Shown here: one piece after another, positions 15,858 to 23,294 of the stretch
Position numbering within the stretch: position 1 is the stretch's first letter
How the letters are laid out: each line of letters opens with the position of its first letter
Source: Lachnospiraceae bacterium
Lineage (GTDB): Bacteria > Bacillota > Clostridia > Lachnospirales > Lachnospiraceae
Direction: 5' to 3'
DNA length: 37,011 nucleotides
Assembly (NCBI GenBank): GCA_017558145.1
Contig: JAFYWF010000094.1
Location: forward strand, 1-37,011
Program-made: the position numbers and the translations under genes
Notes under the pieces: generated by a model
Seen by the model: the letters and a program-made list of their open reading frames with translations, nothing else
Told to the model about the DNA's origin: nothing
Database searches by the model: none

Positions 15858-17150
15858 ATGAAACAGGACATGATTGTTATTCTTGACCTTGGTAGTACAG
15901 AAAATACTGTCGTTGCCAGACAGATTCGTGATATGGGTGTATATAGTGAAATTCATCCACATGACATTACACCAGAAGAATTAGCTAAATTAGAAAATGT
16001 AAAAGGTATCATTTTTAATGGTGGTGAAAACCGCGTTGTTGACGGAGAAGAAGTTGTTGTTTTAGATGCTCTTTATGATTTAGGAATTCCAATGATTTCT
16101 ATTGACTATCCACAGAGCAAATGTGAAACAAAATATGCTACTCTTCCAACAGATGAAGAAATGAAAGCATTTGTTTTCGATGTATGTAAATCTGAAGCAA
16201 ACTGGAACATGAAAAACTTCGTAGCTGACCAGGTAGAAATTATCCGTCGTCAGGTTGGTGATAAAAAAGTATTACTTGCTTTATCCGGTGGTGTAGATTC
16301 TTCTGTAGTAGCTGCGCTTTTAATCAAAGCAATTGGCAAACAGCTTACTTGTGTTCATGTAAATCATGGCCTTATGCGTAAAAATGAATCTGAAAATGTT
16401 ATTGAAGTTTTCGGAAATCAGTTAGACGCAAATCTTGTATATGTAGATGCTACAGATAGATTTTTAGATAAATTAGCAGGTGTTGCTGATCCTGAAGAAA
16501 AGAGAAAAATTATTGGTGGCGAATTCATTCGTGTATTCGAAGAAGAAGCTAGAAAATTAGAAGGTATCGAATTCTTAGGTCAGGGTACCATCTACCCAGA
16601 CATTATCGAAAGTGGTACAAAAACAGCGAAATGTGTTAAATCTCACCACAACGTAGGTGGTCTTCCTGAAGACTTACAGTTCGCATTAGTGGAACCATTA
16701 GCACAGTTATTCAAAGATGAAGTTCGTGCGTGTGGTGTAGAACTTGGTCTTCCAGCAGAAATGGTATATCGTCAGCCGTTCCCAGGTCCAGGACTTGGTG
16801 TAAGATGTCTTGGCGCTATCACACGTGACAGATTAGAAGCACTTCGTGAATCCGATGCAATTCTTCGTGATGAATTTGCAAAAACAGGCTTAGATAAGAA
16901 AGTATGGCAGTACTTCACTGTAGTACCTGATTTCAAAGCAGTAGGTGTTAGAAATCATGAAAGAAGCATGGGTTACATGTGTGTTATCCGTGCCGTAAAC
17001 ACCATTGATGCTATGACAGCTTCTATCGAAAGAATTGATTACGATATCTTAGAAAGAATCGCAGACAGAATTACAGCAGAAGTTCCAAGTATTAACAGAG
17101 TTGTTTACGAAATTACAAAGAAACCAGTAGCGACGATTGAGTTCGAATAA
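15858..17150 (+). CDS. guaA: GMP synthase with reduced, catalytically dead amidotransferase domain
   Basis: GMP synthetase converts XMP to GMP with ATP and a nitrogen donor. The ATP-pyrophosphatase P-loop SGGVDSS is at residues 143-149, and the dimerisation domain ends in the usual KPVATIEFE. The protein has 430 residues, about 80-90 fewer than normal GuaA, and the loss is in the N-terminal GATase domain. That domain begins normally (VILDLGS, RDMGVYSEI, GIIFNGGENRV), but GIPMISIDYPQSK (residues 76-88) stands where GIPvLGICYGMQ should be. The nucleophile Cys is replaced by Asp83, and the later His-Glu part is missing. It should therefore use free ammonia or a separate glutaminase. Start ATG 15858 has AAAGGAG upstream; TTG 15831 lies before that site. 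The last 12 bases are the attachment core of the element downstream. Confidence 0.93.
   Translation: MKQDMIVILDLGSTENTVVARQIRDMGVYSEIHPHDITPEELAKLENVKGIIFNGGENRVVDGEEVVVLDALYDLGIPMISIDYPQSKCETKYATLPTDEEMKAFVFDVCKSEANWNMKNFVADQVEIIRRQVGDKKVLLALSGGVDSSVVAALLIKAIGKQLTCVHVNHGLMRKNESENVIEVFGNQLDANLVYVDATDRFLDKLAGVADPEEKRKIIGGEFIRVFEEEARKLEGIEFLGQGTIYPDIIESGTKTAKCVKSHHNVGGLPEDLQFALVEPLAQLFKDEVRACGVELGLPAEMVYRQPFPGPGLGVRCLGAITRDRLEALRESDAILRDEFAKTGLDKKVWQYFTVVPDFKAVGVRNHERSMGYMCVIRAVNTIDAMTASIERIDYDILERIADRITAEVPSINRVVYEITKKPVATIEFE
17139..17150 (+). repeat. attL core of the mobile element (GAGTTCGAATAA)
   Basis: The last four codons of guaA including the stop. The same 12 bases recur at 31804-31815, and the next six match with one difference (T or A, then TAACA). 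Integration leaves guaA intact. Confidence 0.85.
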
Positions 17151-17209
17151 TTAACAGGTGTTAAAAAAGCCAGTAAAATCAATGCTTGCAAGCAAATTTG
17201 TTTAAGTTG

Positions 17210-17227
17210 TGGCAACGATTTGGCAAC
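17210..17227 (+). promoter_or_regulatory. Left arm-type integrase site (paired TGGCAAC)
   Basis: TGGCAAC at 17210-17216 and 17221-17227, start-to-start distance 11 bases. The right end has the same pair with the same spacing (31683-31700), which suits binding by the integrase N-terminal domain. Confidence 0.6.
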
Positions 17228-17271
17228 ATTTTGATACTATTCATAGAGTAGGATTATTTTATAATCATAAT

Positions 17272-17323
17272 AAAACCTTATTGAATTTAGAAATAAAAAC
17301 TGAAATCAATAAGGTTTTTTGTT
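17272..17323. terminator. Terminator between guaA and the repressor gene
   Basis: AAAACCTTATTGA (17272-17284) pairs with TCAATAAGGTTTT (17306-17318), a perfect 13-bp stem followed by T-rich sequence. It lies inside the element, so it replaces guaA's own terminator after integration, and can also end the convergent repressor transcript. Confidence 0.88.
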
Positions 17324-17355
17324 TTTGCAAAAATTTTTTCAATGTATTATCAGGT

Positions 17356-17835
17356 TTAGAAAATCGGATATTTTGACCAGATTTGATGAGTATCAAGTTC
17401 CGGATATCTATAACGCCATACGTCATATTCTTCTTTCGTGATTTCTCCATTCTCCAGCTTCTTTGACTCGGCAAGCCAGGCACGAAGCATTCTATCCATT
17501 GAGTGAAAAGTAGAAAAGTCAGATTTATCTAAGCGTAAGATCACATCACCATTCATTTCGTCAATTTTCAGTCCACGAATATCTTCCAAAGCAAAAAATG
17601 TATGCATAAGACCTATGTCAGTATCAATATCCGGTACGTTAATGGCAAAAGAGCTGACATCAAGATAGAAAGCTATTTTTTTTATAAGATCCGGTTTGGG
17701 GATTCTTGATTCAGATTCGTATTGAGCCACGCGTACATCCGCAGTATTACCAATGAAACCAAGAAGTTTTCCCAGTTGTTTTTGTTTCATACCTTTTCTG
17801 TTGCGGAAGAATTTTATACGTTTTCCGATTGCCAT
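17356..17835 (-). CDS. XRE-family repressor of the mobile element
   Basis: A 159-residue protein with an N-terminal Cro/C1-type helix-turn-helix (about residues 4-62, GKRIKFFRNRKGMKQKQLG, then ADVRVAQYESESRIPKPDLI). The C-terminal part, rich in acidic and aromatic residues, is of a kind common in Firmicute integrative elements. It is divergent from the excisionase-integrase operon, the classic position of an excision or transfer repressor. Start ATG 17835 has AAAGGAG seven bases upstream. Its own promoter (17893-17921) and two matching palindromic sites lie in the shared intergenic region, which suggests autoregulation and control of xis-int. No protease-cleavage (LexA-like) domain is seen. 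Confidence 0.8.
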   Translation of the reverse strand: MAIGKRIKFFRNRKGMKQKQLGKLLGFIGNTADVRVAQYESESRIPKPDLIKKIAFYLDVSSFAINVPDIDTDIGLMHTFFALEDIRGLKIDEMNGDVILRLDKSDFSTFHSMDRMLRAWLAESKKLENGEITKEEYDVWRYRYPELDTHQIWSKYPIF

Positions 17836-17892
17836 AAGTATTCTCCTTTAATCATATTTATTTTGGAATAATAAACAAATTTATTTAGATGA

Positions 17893-17921
17893 AGTATAGC
17901 ATGAGTAAATATGTATAGCAA
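17893..17921 (-). promoter_or_regulatory. Promoter of the element repressor
   Basis: Minus strand TTGCTA (17921-17916), 17-base spacer, TATACT (17898-17893). Confidence 0.65.
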
Positions 17922-17930
17922 GAAAAAACT

Positions 17931-17946
17931 TAAATAAAAAAGTTTA
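17931..17946. promoter_or_regulatory. Operator copy 1 for the element repressor
   Basis: TAAATAAAAAAGTTTA, 15 of 16 bases the same as 18009-18024. It lies upstream of the xis-int promoter and just upstream of the repressor promoter. A looser copy (14 of 16) is at 31768-31783 in the right end. Confidence 0.55.
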
Positions 17947-17965
17947 GGATTTTTCTACAAACCAC

Positions 17966-17994
17966 TTGACTTAACTTAAAATGCTTAGTAATAT
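17966..17994 (+). promoter_or_regulatory. Promoter of the excisionase-integrase operon
   Basis: TTGACT (17966-17971), 17-base spacer, TAATAT (17989-17994), between the two operator copies. Confidence 0.65.
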
Positions 17995-18008
17995 TCAAAG
18001 TATAAAGC

Positions 18009-18024
18009 TAAACAAAAAAGTTTA
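18009..18024. promoter_or_regulatory. Operator copy 2 for the element repressor
   Basis: TAAACAAAAAAGTTTA has TAAAC/GTTTA half-sites around six A. It overlaps the expected transcription start of xis-int, so bound repressor would block it. Confidence 0.55.
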
Positions 18025-18039
18025 AGAAAGGAGAAGGGA

Positions 18040-18219
18040 ATGGACAATAAGAATTTTTTGACCGTAGATGAAGTGGCTCAGGAATTGCAGGTATCAAAGT
18101 CTTATGCTTACAAGGTAGTTCGGGAATTAAATACTGAATTAAAGCAATTAGGTTATGTGACGGTAACCGGGAGAGTGAATACTAAATTTTTCCGGAAGAA
18201 ATTATGTTACGGCGAATAA
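18040..18219 (+). CDS. Small excisionase-like HTH protein, 59 residues
   Basis: A short gene directly upstream of the integrase. The protein begins MDNKNFLTVDEVAQELQVSK and continues SYAYKVVRELNTELK. The TVDEVAQEL..SKSYAYKVVREL part is the MerR/excisionase-type winged helix found in Xis proteins of Firmicute elements. It ends KKLCYGE. Start ATG 18040 has AAAGGAGAAGGG upstream and lies just after operator copy 2. It probably bends attachment-site DNA to favour excision, but could also act as a transcription factor. The gap to the integrase is 38 bases with a good ribosome site, so the two should be cotranscribed. Confidence 0.78.
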   Translation: MDNKNFLTVDEVAQELQVSKSYAYKVVRELNTELKQLGYVTVTGRVNTKFFRKKLCYGE

Positions 18220-18257
18220 AAATATCATGAAAAAATTTAGCAGAAAGGGGAGAAGAA

Positions 18258-19349
18258 ATGGCTGTTTATAAAGATGGAGACAAGTGGCGTGTTCTGTATC
18301 GCTATACAAATTTCAAAGGTGAGAGGAAGCAGACACAAAAAAGAGGATTTGCTACCAAAAGAGAGGCAGTTCAGTGGGAACGGGAAATGATGTTAAAGAG
18401 CGAAGCCAAACTTGATATGACGTTTGCCAGCTTTTTTGAGATTTATGAGAAAGATAAGAAAAAACGTGTAAAGGAAAATACATGGGAATCAAAAAGTCAT
18501 GTAATACGAAAAAAGATACTTCCTTATTTTGGAGAGCGTAAAATGTCAGAGATTGAACCAAGAGATGTTATAGCATGGCAGAATGAACTGCTTTCTTATA
18601 AAGGAGAGAATGGAGAAGTATATTCGCCGACTTATTTAAAAACCATACATGCACAGTTGAGTGCCATTTTCAATCATGCAGTGCGATATTATAATCTGTC
18701 ATCTAATCCTGCACAGAAAGCCGGTTCCATGGGAAGCGAAGAACATAAGGAAATGTTGTTTTGGACAAAAGAAGAATATTTAAAATTTGCAGATGTAATG
18801 ATGGACAAACCGATTTCTTATTATGCATTTGAGGTACTGTACTGGTGTGGTATTCGTGTTGGTGAGTTGCTGGCTTTAACGCCAAAAGATTTTGATTTTG
18901 AAAAACAGACACTTATTATTAACAAATCTTATCAGAGGTTAAATGGAAAAGATGTTATTACAACTCCAAAGACAAAAAAGAGTAATCGAATGATAAAAAT
19001 GCCAAAGTTTCTATGTGAGGAAATGCGGGAATATATTGACATGCAGTATGAAATTGGAGAAAACGATCGATTATTTCCCATTACAAAACATTATTTGCAT
19101 CATGAGATGGACAGAGGATCTAAAATAGCAGAAGTAAAGCGGATTCGTATTCATGATTTAAGGCATAGTGCAATTTCTTTATTGATAGAAATGGGATTTT
19201 CCGCATTGGCAATTGCAGAACGAGTGGGGCATGAAAGTATTGATATTACCTATCGGTATGCACATTTATTTCCAACCAAACAAATGGAAATGGCAGACAG
19301 ATTAGATGTGGAGCGTAAGGAAGGAGAGGAAACATGGACAAGAATTTAG
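18258..19349 (+). CDS. Tyrosine recombinase (integrase) of the guaA-site element
   Basis: A 363-residue phage/Tn916-type integrase. The N-terminal AP2-like arm-binding domain is about residues 1-50 (VYKDGDKWRVLYRYTNFKG), followed by a SAM-like core-binding domain (about 55-155). The catalytic domain has Arg in CGIRVGELLAL, the HDLRH box (RIHDLRHSAISLL), the second His/Trp-position in RVGHESIDIT and the nucleophile Tyr in TYRYAHLFP. All key residues are present, so it should be active. It would cut the guaA-end core repeat, with TGGCAAC pairs as arm sites. The stop overlaps the next gene by 16 bases, which implies coupled translation. A decayed relative is at 31881-32298. Confidence 0.95.
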   Translation: MAVYKDGDKWRVLYRYTNFKGERKQTQKRGFATKREAVQWEREMMLKSEAKLDMTFASFFEIYEKDKKKRVKENTWESKSHVIRKKILPYFGERKMSEIEPRDVIAWQNELLSYKGENGEVYSPTYLKTIHAQLSAIFNHAVRYYNLSSNPAQKAGSMGSEEHKEMLFWTKEEYLKFADVMMDKPISYYAFEVLYWCGIRVGELLALTPKDFDFEKQTLIINKSYQRLNGKDVITTPKTKKSNRMIKMPKFLCEEMREYIDMQYEIGENDRLFPITKHYLHHEMDRGSKIAEVKRIRIHDLRHSAISLLIEMGFSALAIAERVGHESIDITYRYAHLFPTKQMEMADRLDVERKEGEETWTRI

Positions 19350-19657
19350 ATAATAAAGGAAGGTGGAGAAACAGAGCGGTATCGTTTCGTGTGTCGGAAG
19401 AAGAAGGAAAACTGATTGATGAATGTGTGGCATTATCAGGTCTGACGAAACAGGATTATATTATAAGAAAATTGCAATGCCGGGATGTGATTGTACAGGG
19501 CAATCCCAGAGTGTATAAAGCTCTTCGGAATAAAATGGAAGAAATTTATGAAGAGTTAAAAAGATTGGAAAATTGCAGTGAAGAAAATGATGAACTGCTC
19601 TATACCATACAGGTAGTTGCAGCCACTATGAACGGATTGAAAGGAGAAGATGAATGA
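19334..19657 (+). CDS. MobC-like mobilization accessory protein (ribbon-helix-helix)
   Basis: A 107-residue protein with NRAVSFRVSEEEGKLIDECV near residues 12-31, the beta strand and helix start of a MobC/CopG-type ribbon-helix-helix domain, followed by LSGLTKQDYIIRKL. The remaining helices (RNKMEEIYEELKRLEN) suit the bacterial mobilization MobC family. It would bind near oriT and help the relaxase nick DNA. The gene overlaps the integrase stop by 16 bases and the ATPase start by four bases (ATGA), so integrase, MobC and ATPase are one translationally coupled run. AAGGAGAGG lies before ATG 19334. Confidence 0.75.
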   Translation: MDKNLDNKGRWRNRAVSFRVSEEEGKLIDECVALSGLTKQDYIIRKLQCRDVIVQGNPRVYKALRNKMEEIYEELKRLENCSEENDELLYTIQVVAATMNGLKGEDE

Positions 19658-20868
19658 GAACAAAAGAAAAAACGACTGTCTCCGATTCATCAAATATACA
19701 TAAGGAGTTACTGAGTATGCCTGGTCCGCTTGCTAAGGAACTTCCATATAATGATTCAATCGGGAAACAGTCGGCTCATAAAGTGAGCAAGGAAAGTATA
19801 GCAGATTTATCCGTTAAGGACAATCTGCAGGAAGCAAAAAGAATTGATACTAAGACAGAAAATCAATTTGAAATAAAGGGTGAATCAGACAAATTAGAAA
19901 CTATTTCCATGACGGAATTATATGATACGGTTTATCCGCCAAAACTTCCTGTTGTAGAGGGATTGATTTGTGCAGGAACATATCTGTTTGTAGGAGCACC
20001 TAAAGTTGGAAAATCTTTCTTTATGGCACAGTTGGGATACCATGTGAGTAAGGGAATTGAACTGTGGAATTATCAGGTGCGAAAAGGAACTGTTTTATAT
20101 CTTGCATTGGAAGATGATTATGCAAGATTGCAGAAAAGGCTGTCAAGAATGTTTGGTATGGAAAGCAGTGAAGATTTTCATTTTGCAACACAATCTAAAA
20201 ATTTGAACGCAGGATTAGAGGAACAGTTGAATTGTTTTTTGAAAGAACATACAGATGCAAAGCTGATTATTATTGATACTTTACAGAAAGTAAGAGAAGT
20301 GAGCGGAGATAAATCAGGTTATGCAAGTGATTACGATATAGTAACGAAATTGAAAAATTTCAGCGATAAATACGGAATTTGTATTTTAGTAGTACATCAT
20401 ACCAGAAAAATGGAATCATCTGACAGCTTTGATATGATTTCAGGAACTAATGGTTTGTTGGGAGCAGCAGACGGTGCATTTGTTATGCAGAAGGAAAAAA
20501 GAACGGAAAATAAAGCTGTTTTAGAGATTGCCGGGCGTGATCAGCAAGACCAGAGGCTGTTATTGGAATTTGACAGAGGGCATTGTGTTTGGAAATTAAA
20601 AAAAGCAGAAACGGAGCTTTGGAAGGAACCGGCAGATTTGATATTAGAATCCATTTCAAAAGTAGTGTCAAAAAATAGGCCGGAATGGTGCGGAACAGCA
20701 ACGGAACTCATGCAAATTTTACCTCCAATGGATATGCAGCCAAATGTGTTGACGAGAAAATTAAATATTGGTGCAGAGAAATTGTATATAGATTATGGAG
20801 TACGTTATGAAAGTTTTAGGGAACATTCCGGGAGGAAAATAAAATTGCGACTACAGATGAATGAATAG
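19654..20868 (+). CDS. RepA-like AAA ATPase/helicase
   Basis: A 404-residue RecA-fold ATPase of the AAA_25/RepA hexameric helicase kind. Walker A GAPKVGKS is about residues 113-121; Walker B-like LIIIDTLQKV is about 203; and the motif VVHHTRK with GTNGLLGAADGAF follows. The first 85 residues look unstructured. The C-terminus carries a winged-helix-like tail (TATELMQILPP, RKLN). In mobilizable and integrative elements such proteins help plasmid-like replication of the excised circle. The origin-like repeats at 21068-21140 lie downstream and would be natural targets. The start overlaps the MobC stop (ATGA). Confidence 0.8.
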   Translation: MRTKEKTTVSDSSNIHKELLSMPGPLAKELPYNDSIGKQSAHKVSKESIADLSVKDNLQEAKRIDTKTENQFEIKGESDKLETISMTELYDTVYPPKLPVVEGLICAGTYLFVGAPKVGKSFFMAQLGYHVSKGIELWNYQVRKGTVLYLALEDDYARLQKRLSRMFGMESSEDFHFATQSKNLNAGLEEQLNCFLKEHTDAKLIIIDTLQKVREVSGDKSGYASDYDIVTKLKNFSDKYGICILVVHHTRKMESSDSFDMISGTNGLLGAADGAFVMQKEKRTENKAVLEIAGRDQQDQRLLLEFDRGHCVWKLKKAETELWKEPADLILESISKVVSKNRPEWCGTATELMQILPPMDMQPNVLTRKLNIGAEKLYIDYGVRYESFREHSGRKIKLRLQMNE

Positions 20869-20882
20869 AATGGGGAAACAGG

Positions 20883-21056
20883 ATGACCAAGAAAGAAATA
20901 TATCAAAACATTTTTGAGGATATGATGCATGAGGGAATTTTGAATATGGCAGATGCATATAATCTTTCTTTTTTACAAGAAGAAGTGGAACAAATAATAG
21001 GTAAGCATTTGGAGGATTATGTATTTGTATATAAAACAGCAATTATAAATGATTAA
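20883..21056 (+). CDS. Small hypothetical protein, 57 residues
   Basis: Begins MTKKEIYQNIFEDMMHEGIL and ends TAIIND. It is predicted to be helical and acidic. It is placed 14 bases after the ATPase stop with GGGGAAACAGG before ATG 20883, so it is probably cotranscribed. No domain recognised; small helical proteins in this position are common in elements of this type. Confidence 0.6.
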   Translation: MTKKEIYQNIFEDMMHEGILNMADAYNLSFLQEEVEQIIGKHLEDYVFVYKTAIIND

Positions 21057-21067
21057 ATAATAAAAAA

Positions 21068-21140
21068 GTGACGATATGTGACGGTTATGACGGTATTTTA
21101 CAGATAAGGTTATATATGTAAATACCGTCACTATCGTCAC
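21068..21140. repeat. Nested inverted repeats with TGACG iterons; candidate origin of the excised element
   Basis: GTGACGATA (21068-21076) pairs with TATCGTCAC (21132-21140), and TGACGGTATTTTACA (21088-21102) pairs with TGTAAATACCGTCA (21117-21130) with one bulge. Three direct TGACG copies start at 21069, 21079 and 21088. The block is noncoding and follows the ATPase gene. An origin or a regulator site are both possible. Confidence 0.5.
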
Positions 21141-21170
21141 GAATGTTATGGGAAAGGGTGGATTGCCGGG

Positions 21171-21404
21171 ATGAAAAATATACAGATTTCGGAAGAACTA
21201 TTTTTAGCACTTATTAAATATCACTTACTGGAAATGGAGGAGTTTTCCGGGAAGATAAAGAAAGGATTAGAAGATAAGCTGGAGGCTATGACAAAAAGAG
21301 AATTGTATACAAGATATAAAACAGCTCCAACGGCTGAAGAAAAGGAAAAAGCGAGACAGGAATATTTGAAAAAAGTAGGAATGCATAAAGATTTCAGTTG
21401 GTAA
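21171..21404 (+). CDS. Hypothetical protein, 77 residues (DUF6809-like)
   Basis: A small helical protein (MKNIQISEELFLALIKYHLL) with ELYTRYKTAPTAEEKEKARQ in the middle and ending HKDFSW. The pattern resembles DUF6809 proteins, found next to relaxases in Firmicute integrative elements, but I place it from memory only. ATG 21171 has a GGATTGCCGGG stretch upstream, which is a weak ribosome site. It is probably cotranscribed with nothing else, since 365 noncoding bases with oriT follow. Confidence 0.6.
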   Translation: MKNIQISEELFLALIKYHLLEMEEFSGKIKKGLEDKLEAMTKRELYTRYKTAPTAEEKEKARQEYLKKVGMHKDFSW

Positions 21405-21525
21405 ATATTGTTCTTTAGTGTCAATAACAGGAGCGTGTCACGCCCCAGTAAATGGTAATAAGGAAATACTTTATAGGGGAAATGGCAGAAGCAGATTATG
21501 TTACAAAAGCCCTCGGCGTTTGAGA

Positions 21526-21629
21526 GCGAAATACACCCATCGCACAAACCAAAGATTTGTACTCCGGGTATTTCGCGATTGCATCGAGCCAGGCGCGGCT
21601 GCTCACAGATGGATTTGACGAGAGCCGCG
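21526..21629. repeat. Two GC-rich hairpins before oriT
   Basis: GCGAAATAC (21526-21534) pairs with GTATTTCGC (21568-21576), with an inner ACAAA/TTTGT stem; CGCGGCT (21594-21600) pairs with AGCCGCG (21623-21629). Bases 21405-21525 carry a CCCC/GGGG pair but no gene. The region is clearly richer in GC than the genes around it. These stems may be relaxosome binding sites or a structured transcript. Confidence 0.55.
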
Positions 21630-21636
21630 TAATGAA

Positions 21637-21670
21637 GAAATTGCTTTGCAATTTCCGAATGCGCCCTTGC
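21637..21670. other. Predicted oriT of MOBQ type (hairpin plus GCGCCCT nick site)
   Basis: The inverted repeat GAAATTGC-TTT-GCAATTTC (21637-21655) is followed five bases later by GCGCCCT (21661-21667). This is the plan of the RSF1010 oriT, where a similar hairpin precedes TAAATGCGC|CCT. Nicking is predicted after base 21664. The relaxase gene starts about 105 bases downstream. Confidence 0.75.
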
Positions 21671-21709
21671 AGGGCTGTTGTGCCGGATACGGCAATAGGT
21701 TCGTAAACG

Positions 21710-21758
21710 GACAGCTATGTGTCTACTCACGATAGCAAAAAGAGCTGTCTTTTTTTTT
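21710..21758 (+). terminator. Strong terminator hairpin in front of the relaxase gene
   Basis: GACAGCT (21710-21716) pairs with AGCTGTC (21743-21749), with an inner CTAT...ATAG stem, then nine T (21750-21758). The relaxase ribosome site AAAGGGG follows at once, so relaxase expression may need readthrough or antitermination, or a promoter that I could not find. Confidence 0.75.
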
Positions 21759-21769
21759 AGAAAGGGGTA

Positions 21770-23287
21770 ATGTCTATTGTAAGAAATTCATTTATACAGA
21801 TGTCAAAATTGACAAATTTAAAAGGCAGAATCAATTATATATCAAGTCATGCAAGGCAGGAAAATTTGTACGCAGTTTACGAAACAACTGATCGCAAATT
21901 CTGGGCGGAACTTGCCAAATGCAACCAAGAGGAATTTAAGAAAAGCGGAACGGAAGGTAAGTGCATTGAAGCGAGGGAGCTTATTATTGCTTTGCCGGAA
22001 AGTTTCGTGGATTATGAGCCGGAAATGTTATTAAAACTTTTTACGGATTATTTTAAACAGAATTATGAAGCAGAGTGCATTTCTGCGTTGCATCATAATA
22101 AACGAAAAACAAACTATCATATTCACCTTATATTTTCAGAGAGAAAACTGTTGGATGAACCAATAGAAAAAACAGCCACAAGAAATATGTTTTATGATGA
22201 AAAAGGAAAACATGTGCGAACCAAAAAAGAAATATTGGATGAAAACGGGAAAGTGAGAGAAGGATGCAAGATCATTCCGAAAGGTGAGGTATATGAAAGG
22301 AATCTTTTTACTAAAAAGGATAACGGATTTAAAAGTGAGATATTTTTGGATGAAATAAAACGTTTTTATACAGAATTGATCAATATTTATGTAAAAGAAG
22401 AGAAAGAAAAATTAAAGGTTTTTGATAAAAACGGTGTATATCTTCCAACGAAAAAGATTGGTAAACATAATCCGAAATCAGAACAAATAAAGGACGGCAA
22501 TGAACAACGTATTATCTGGAATCAAACAGTGGACAGAGCATTGGTAAGCGGTGTTCCGGAAGTAGAGATTATGGAAGTAAAACAGAAGGAAATAAGCAGC
22601 AAAATTAAAACGTCTATTGAGGTTATGGGAAAAGAACCAAAATTGCTCAAAGGTCTGATTATGTTTGCGGTTTGTGCATTGGAAGTTTTAATCAATATGG
22701 TATTGAAGAAGACATTTGGAAATGCAGAAAAACTAATGGATTTCTTGGGAACAGGTGAAGAAAATTCTTTTGAGAATATTAAAAACGGAATGTTGGTGAA
22801 AGAGGATGGAATTATAGCAGAAAAACCAGAGAAGTCGAATATGGTTTCAAAATATCCGAAACTTACAGAGCTTTATCATAAATTAGAACAACAAAATGAA
22901 ATTATATATCTGAGAGAACAATGTCTTACGGAAACAGAGAAAGAACTTGCTGCAACTAAAGGGATGTTTCAGGGGAAACGGCGTAAAGAGTTACAGGAAC
23001 GGATAGAGCAGTTAAAGGTGCAGATAAGTGATTTGAAACGATATTTACCAAGTATAGTACAGAGCCATGGTTATAAAATTGTTAAAGAGTTTTTGAATGA
23101 ATATAAAGTGGCAAAATCAGAATATGGAGAGTATAGAACAGCAGTTGCGAAATGGGAAAAACTGACAGGAAAGAAAATGGAAGAGGAGAACTTTAAAACT
23201 AAATTAAAGCAGAAACGAGAAGTAATAAAAAAGTGGAAAAATGTGCAGAAGAGTTATCAAAGCGAAAAAGACAAAGATAGCAGATAG
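21770..23287 (+). CDS. MobA/MobL-family (MOBQ) relaxase
   Basis: A 505-residue relaxase that nicks oriT and leads the transferred strand. The N-terminal domain shows family features: REL-type segment EARELIIALPESF (about residue 66-78), and the metal-binding histidines in HHNKRKTNYHIHLIFSE (about residues 107-123). The early Tyr residues (residues 23-46: NYISSH, LYAVYET) include the likely nucleophile. A hydrophobic stretch (KGLIMFAVCALEVLINMVL) is near residue 300, and the C-terminal half is a Lys/Glu coiled coil with no primase domain. It has no type IV secretion genes nearby, so the element is mobilizable and not self-transmissible. The oriT directly upstream fits the family. Confidence 0.85.
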   Translation: MSIVRNSFIQMSKLTNLKGRINYISSHARQENLYAVYETTDRKFWAELAKCNQEEFKKSGTEGKCIEARELIIALPESFVDYEPEMLLKLFTDYFKQNYEAECISALHHNKRKTNYHIHLIFSERKLLDEPIEKTATRNMFYDEKGKHVRTKKEILDENGKVREGCKIIPKGEVYERNLFTKKDNGFKSEIFLDEIKRFYTELINIYVKEEKEKLKVFDKNGVYLPTKKIGKHNPKSEQIKDGNEQRIIWNQTVDRALVSGVPEVEIMEVKQKEISSKIKTSIEVMGKEPKLLKGLIMFAVCALEVLINMVLKKTFGNAEKLMDFLGTGEENSFENIKNGMLVKEDGIIAEKPEKSNMVSKYPKLTELYHKLEQQNEIIYLREQCLTETEKELAATKGMFQGKRRKELQERIEQLKVQISDLKRYLPSIVQSHGYKIVKEFLNEYKVAKSEYGEYRTAVAKWEKLTGKKMEEENFKTKLKQKREVIKKWKNVQKSYQSEKDKDSR

Positions 23288-23294
23288 GAGTAAT

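Noticed and set aside
21221..21730. 169-residue minus-strand frame across the oriT region
   Set aside because: No ribosome site and it covers strong inverted repeats and the sense gene at 21171-21404; it is an accident of GC-richer DNA.
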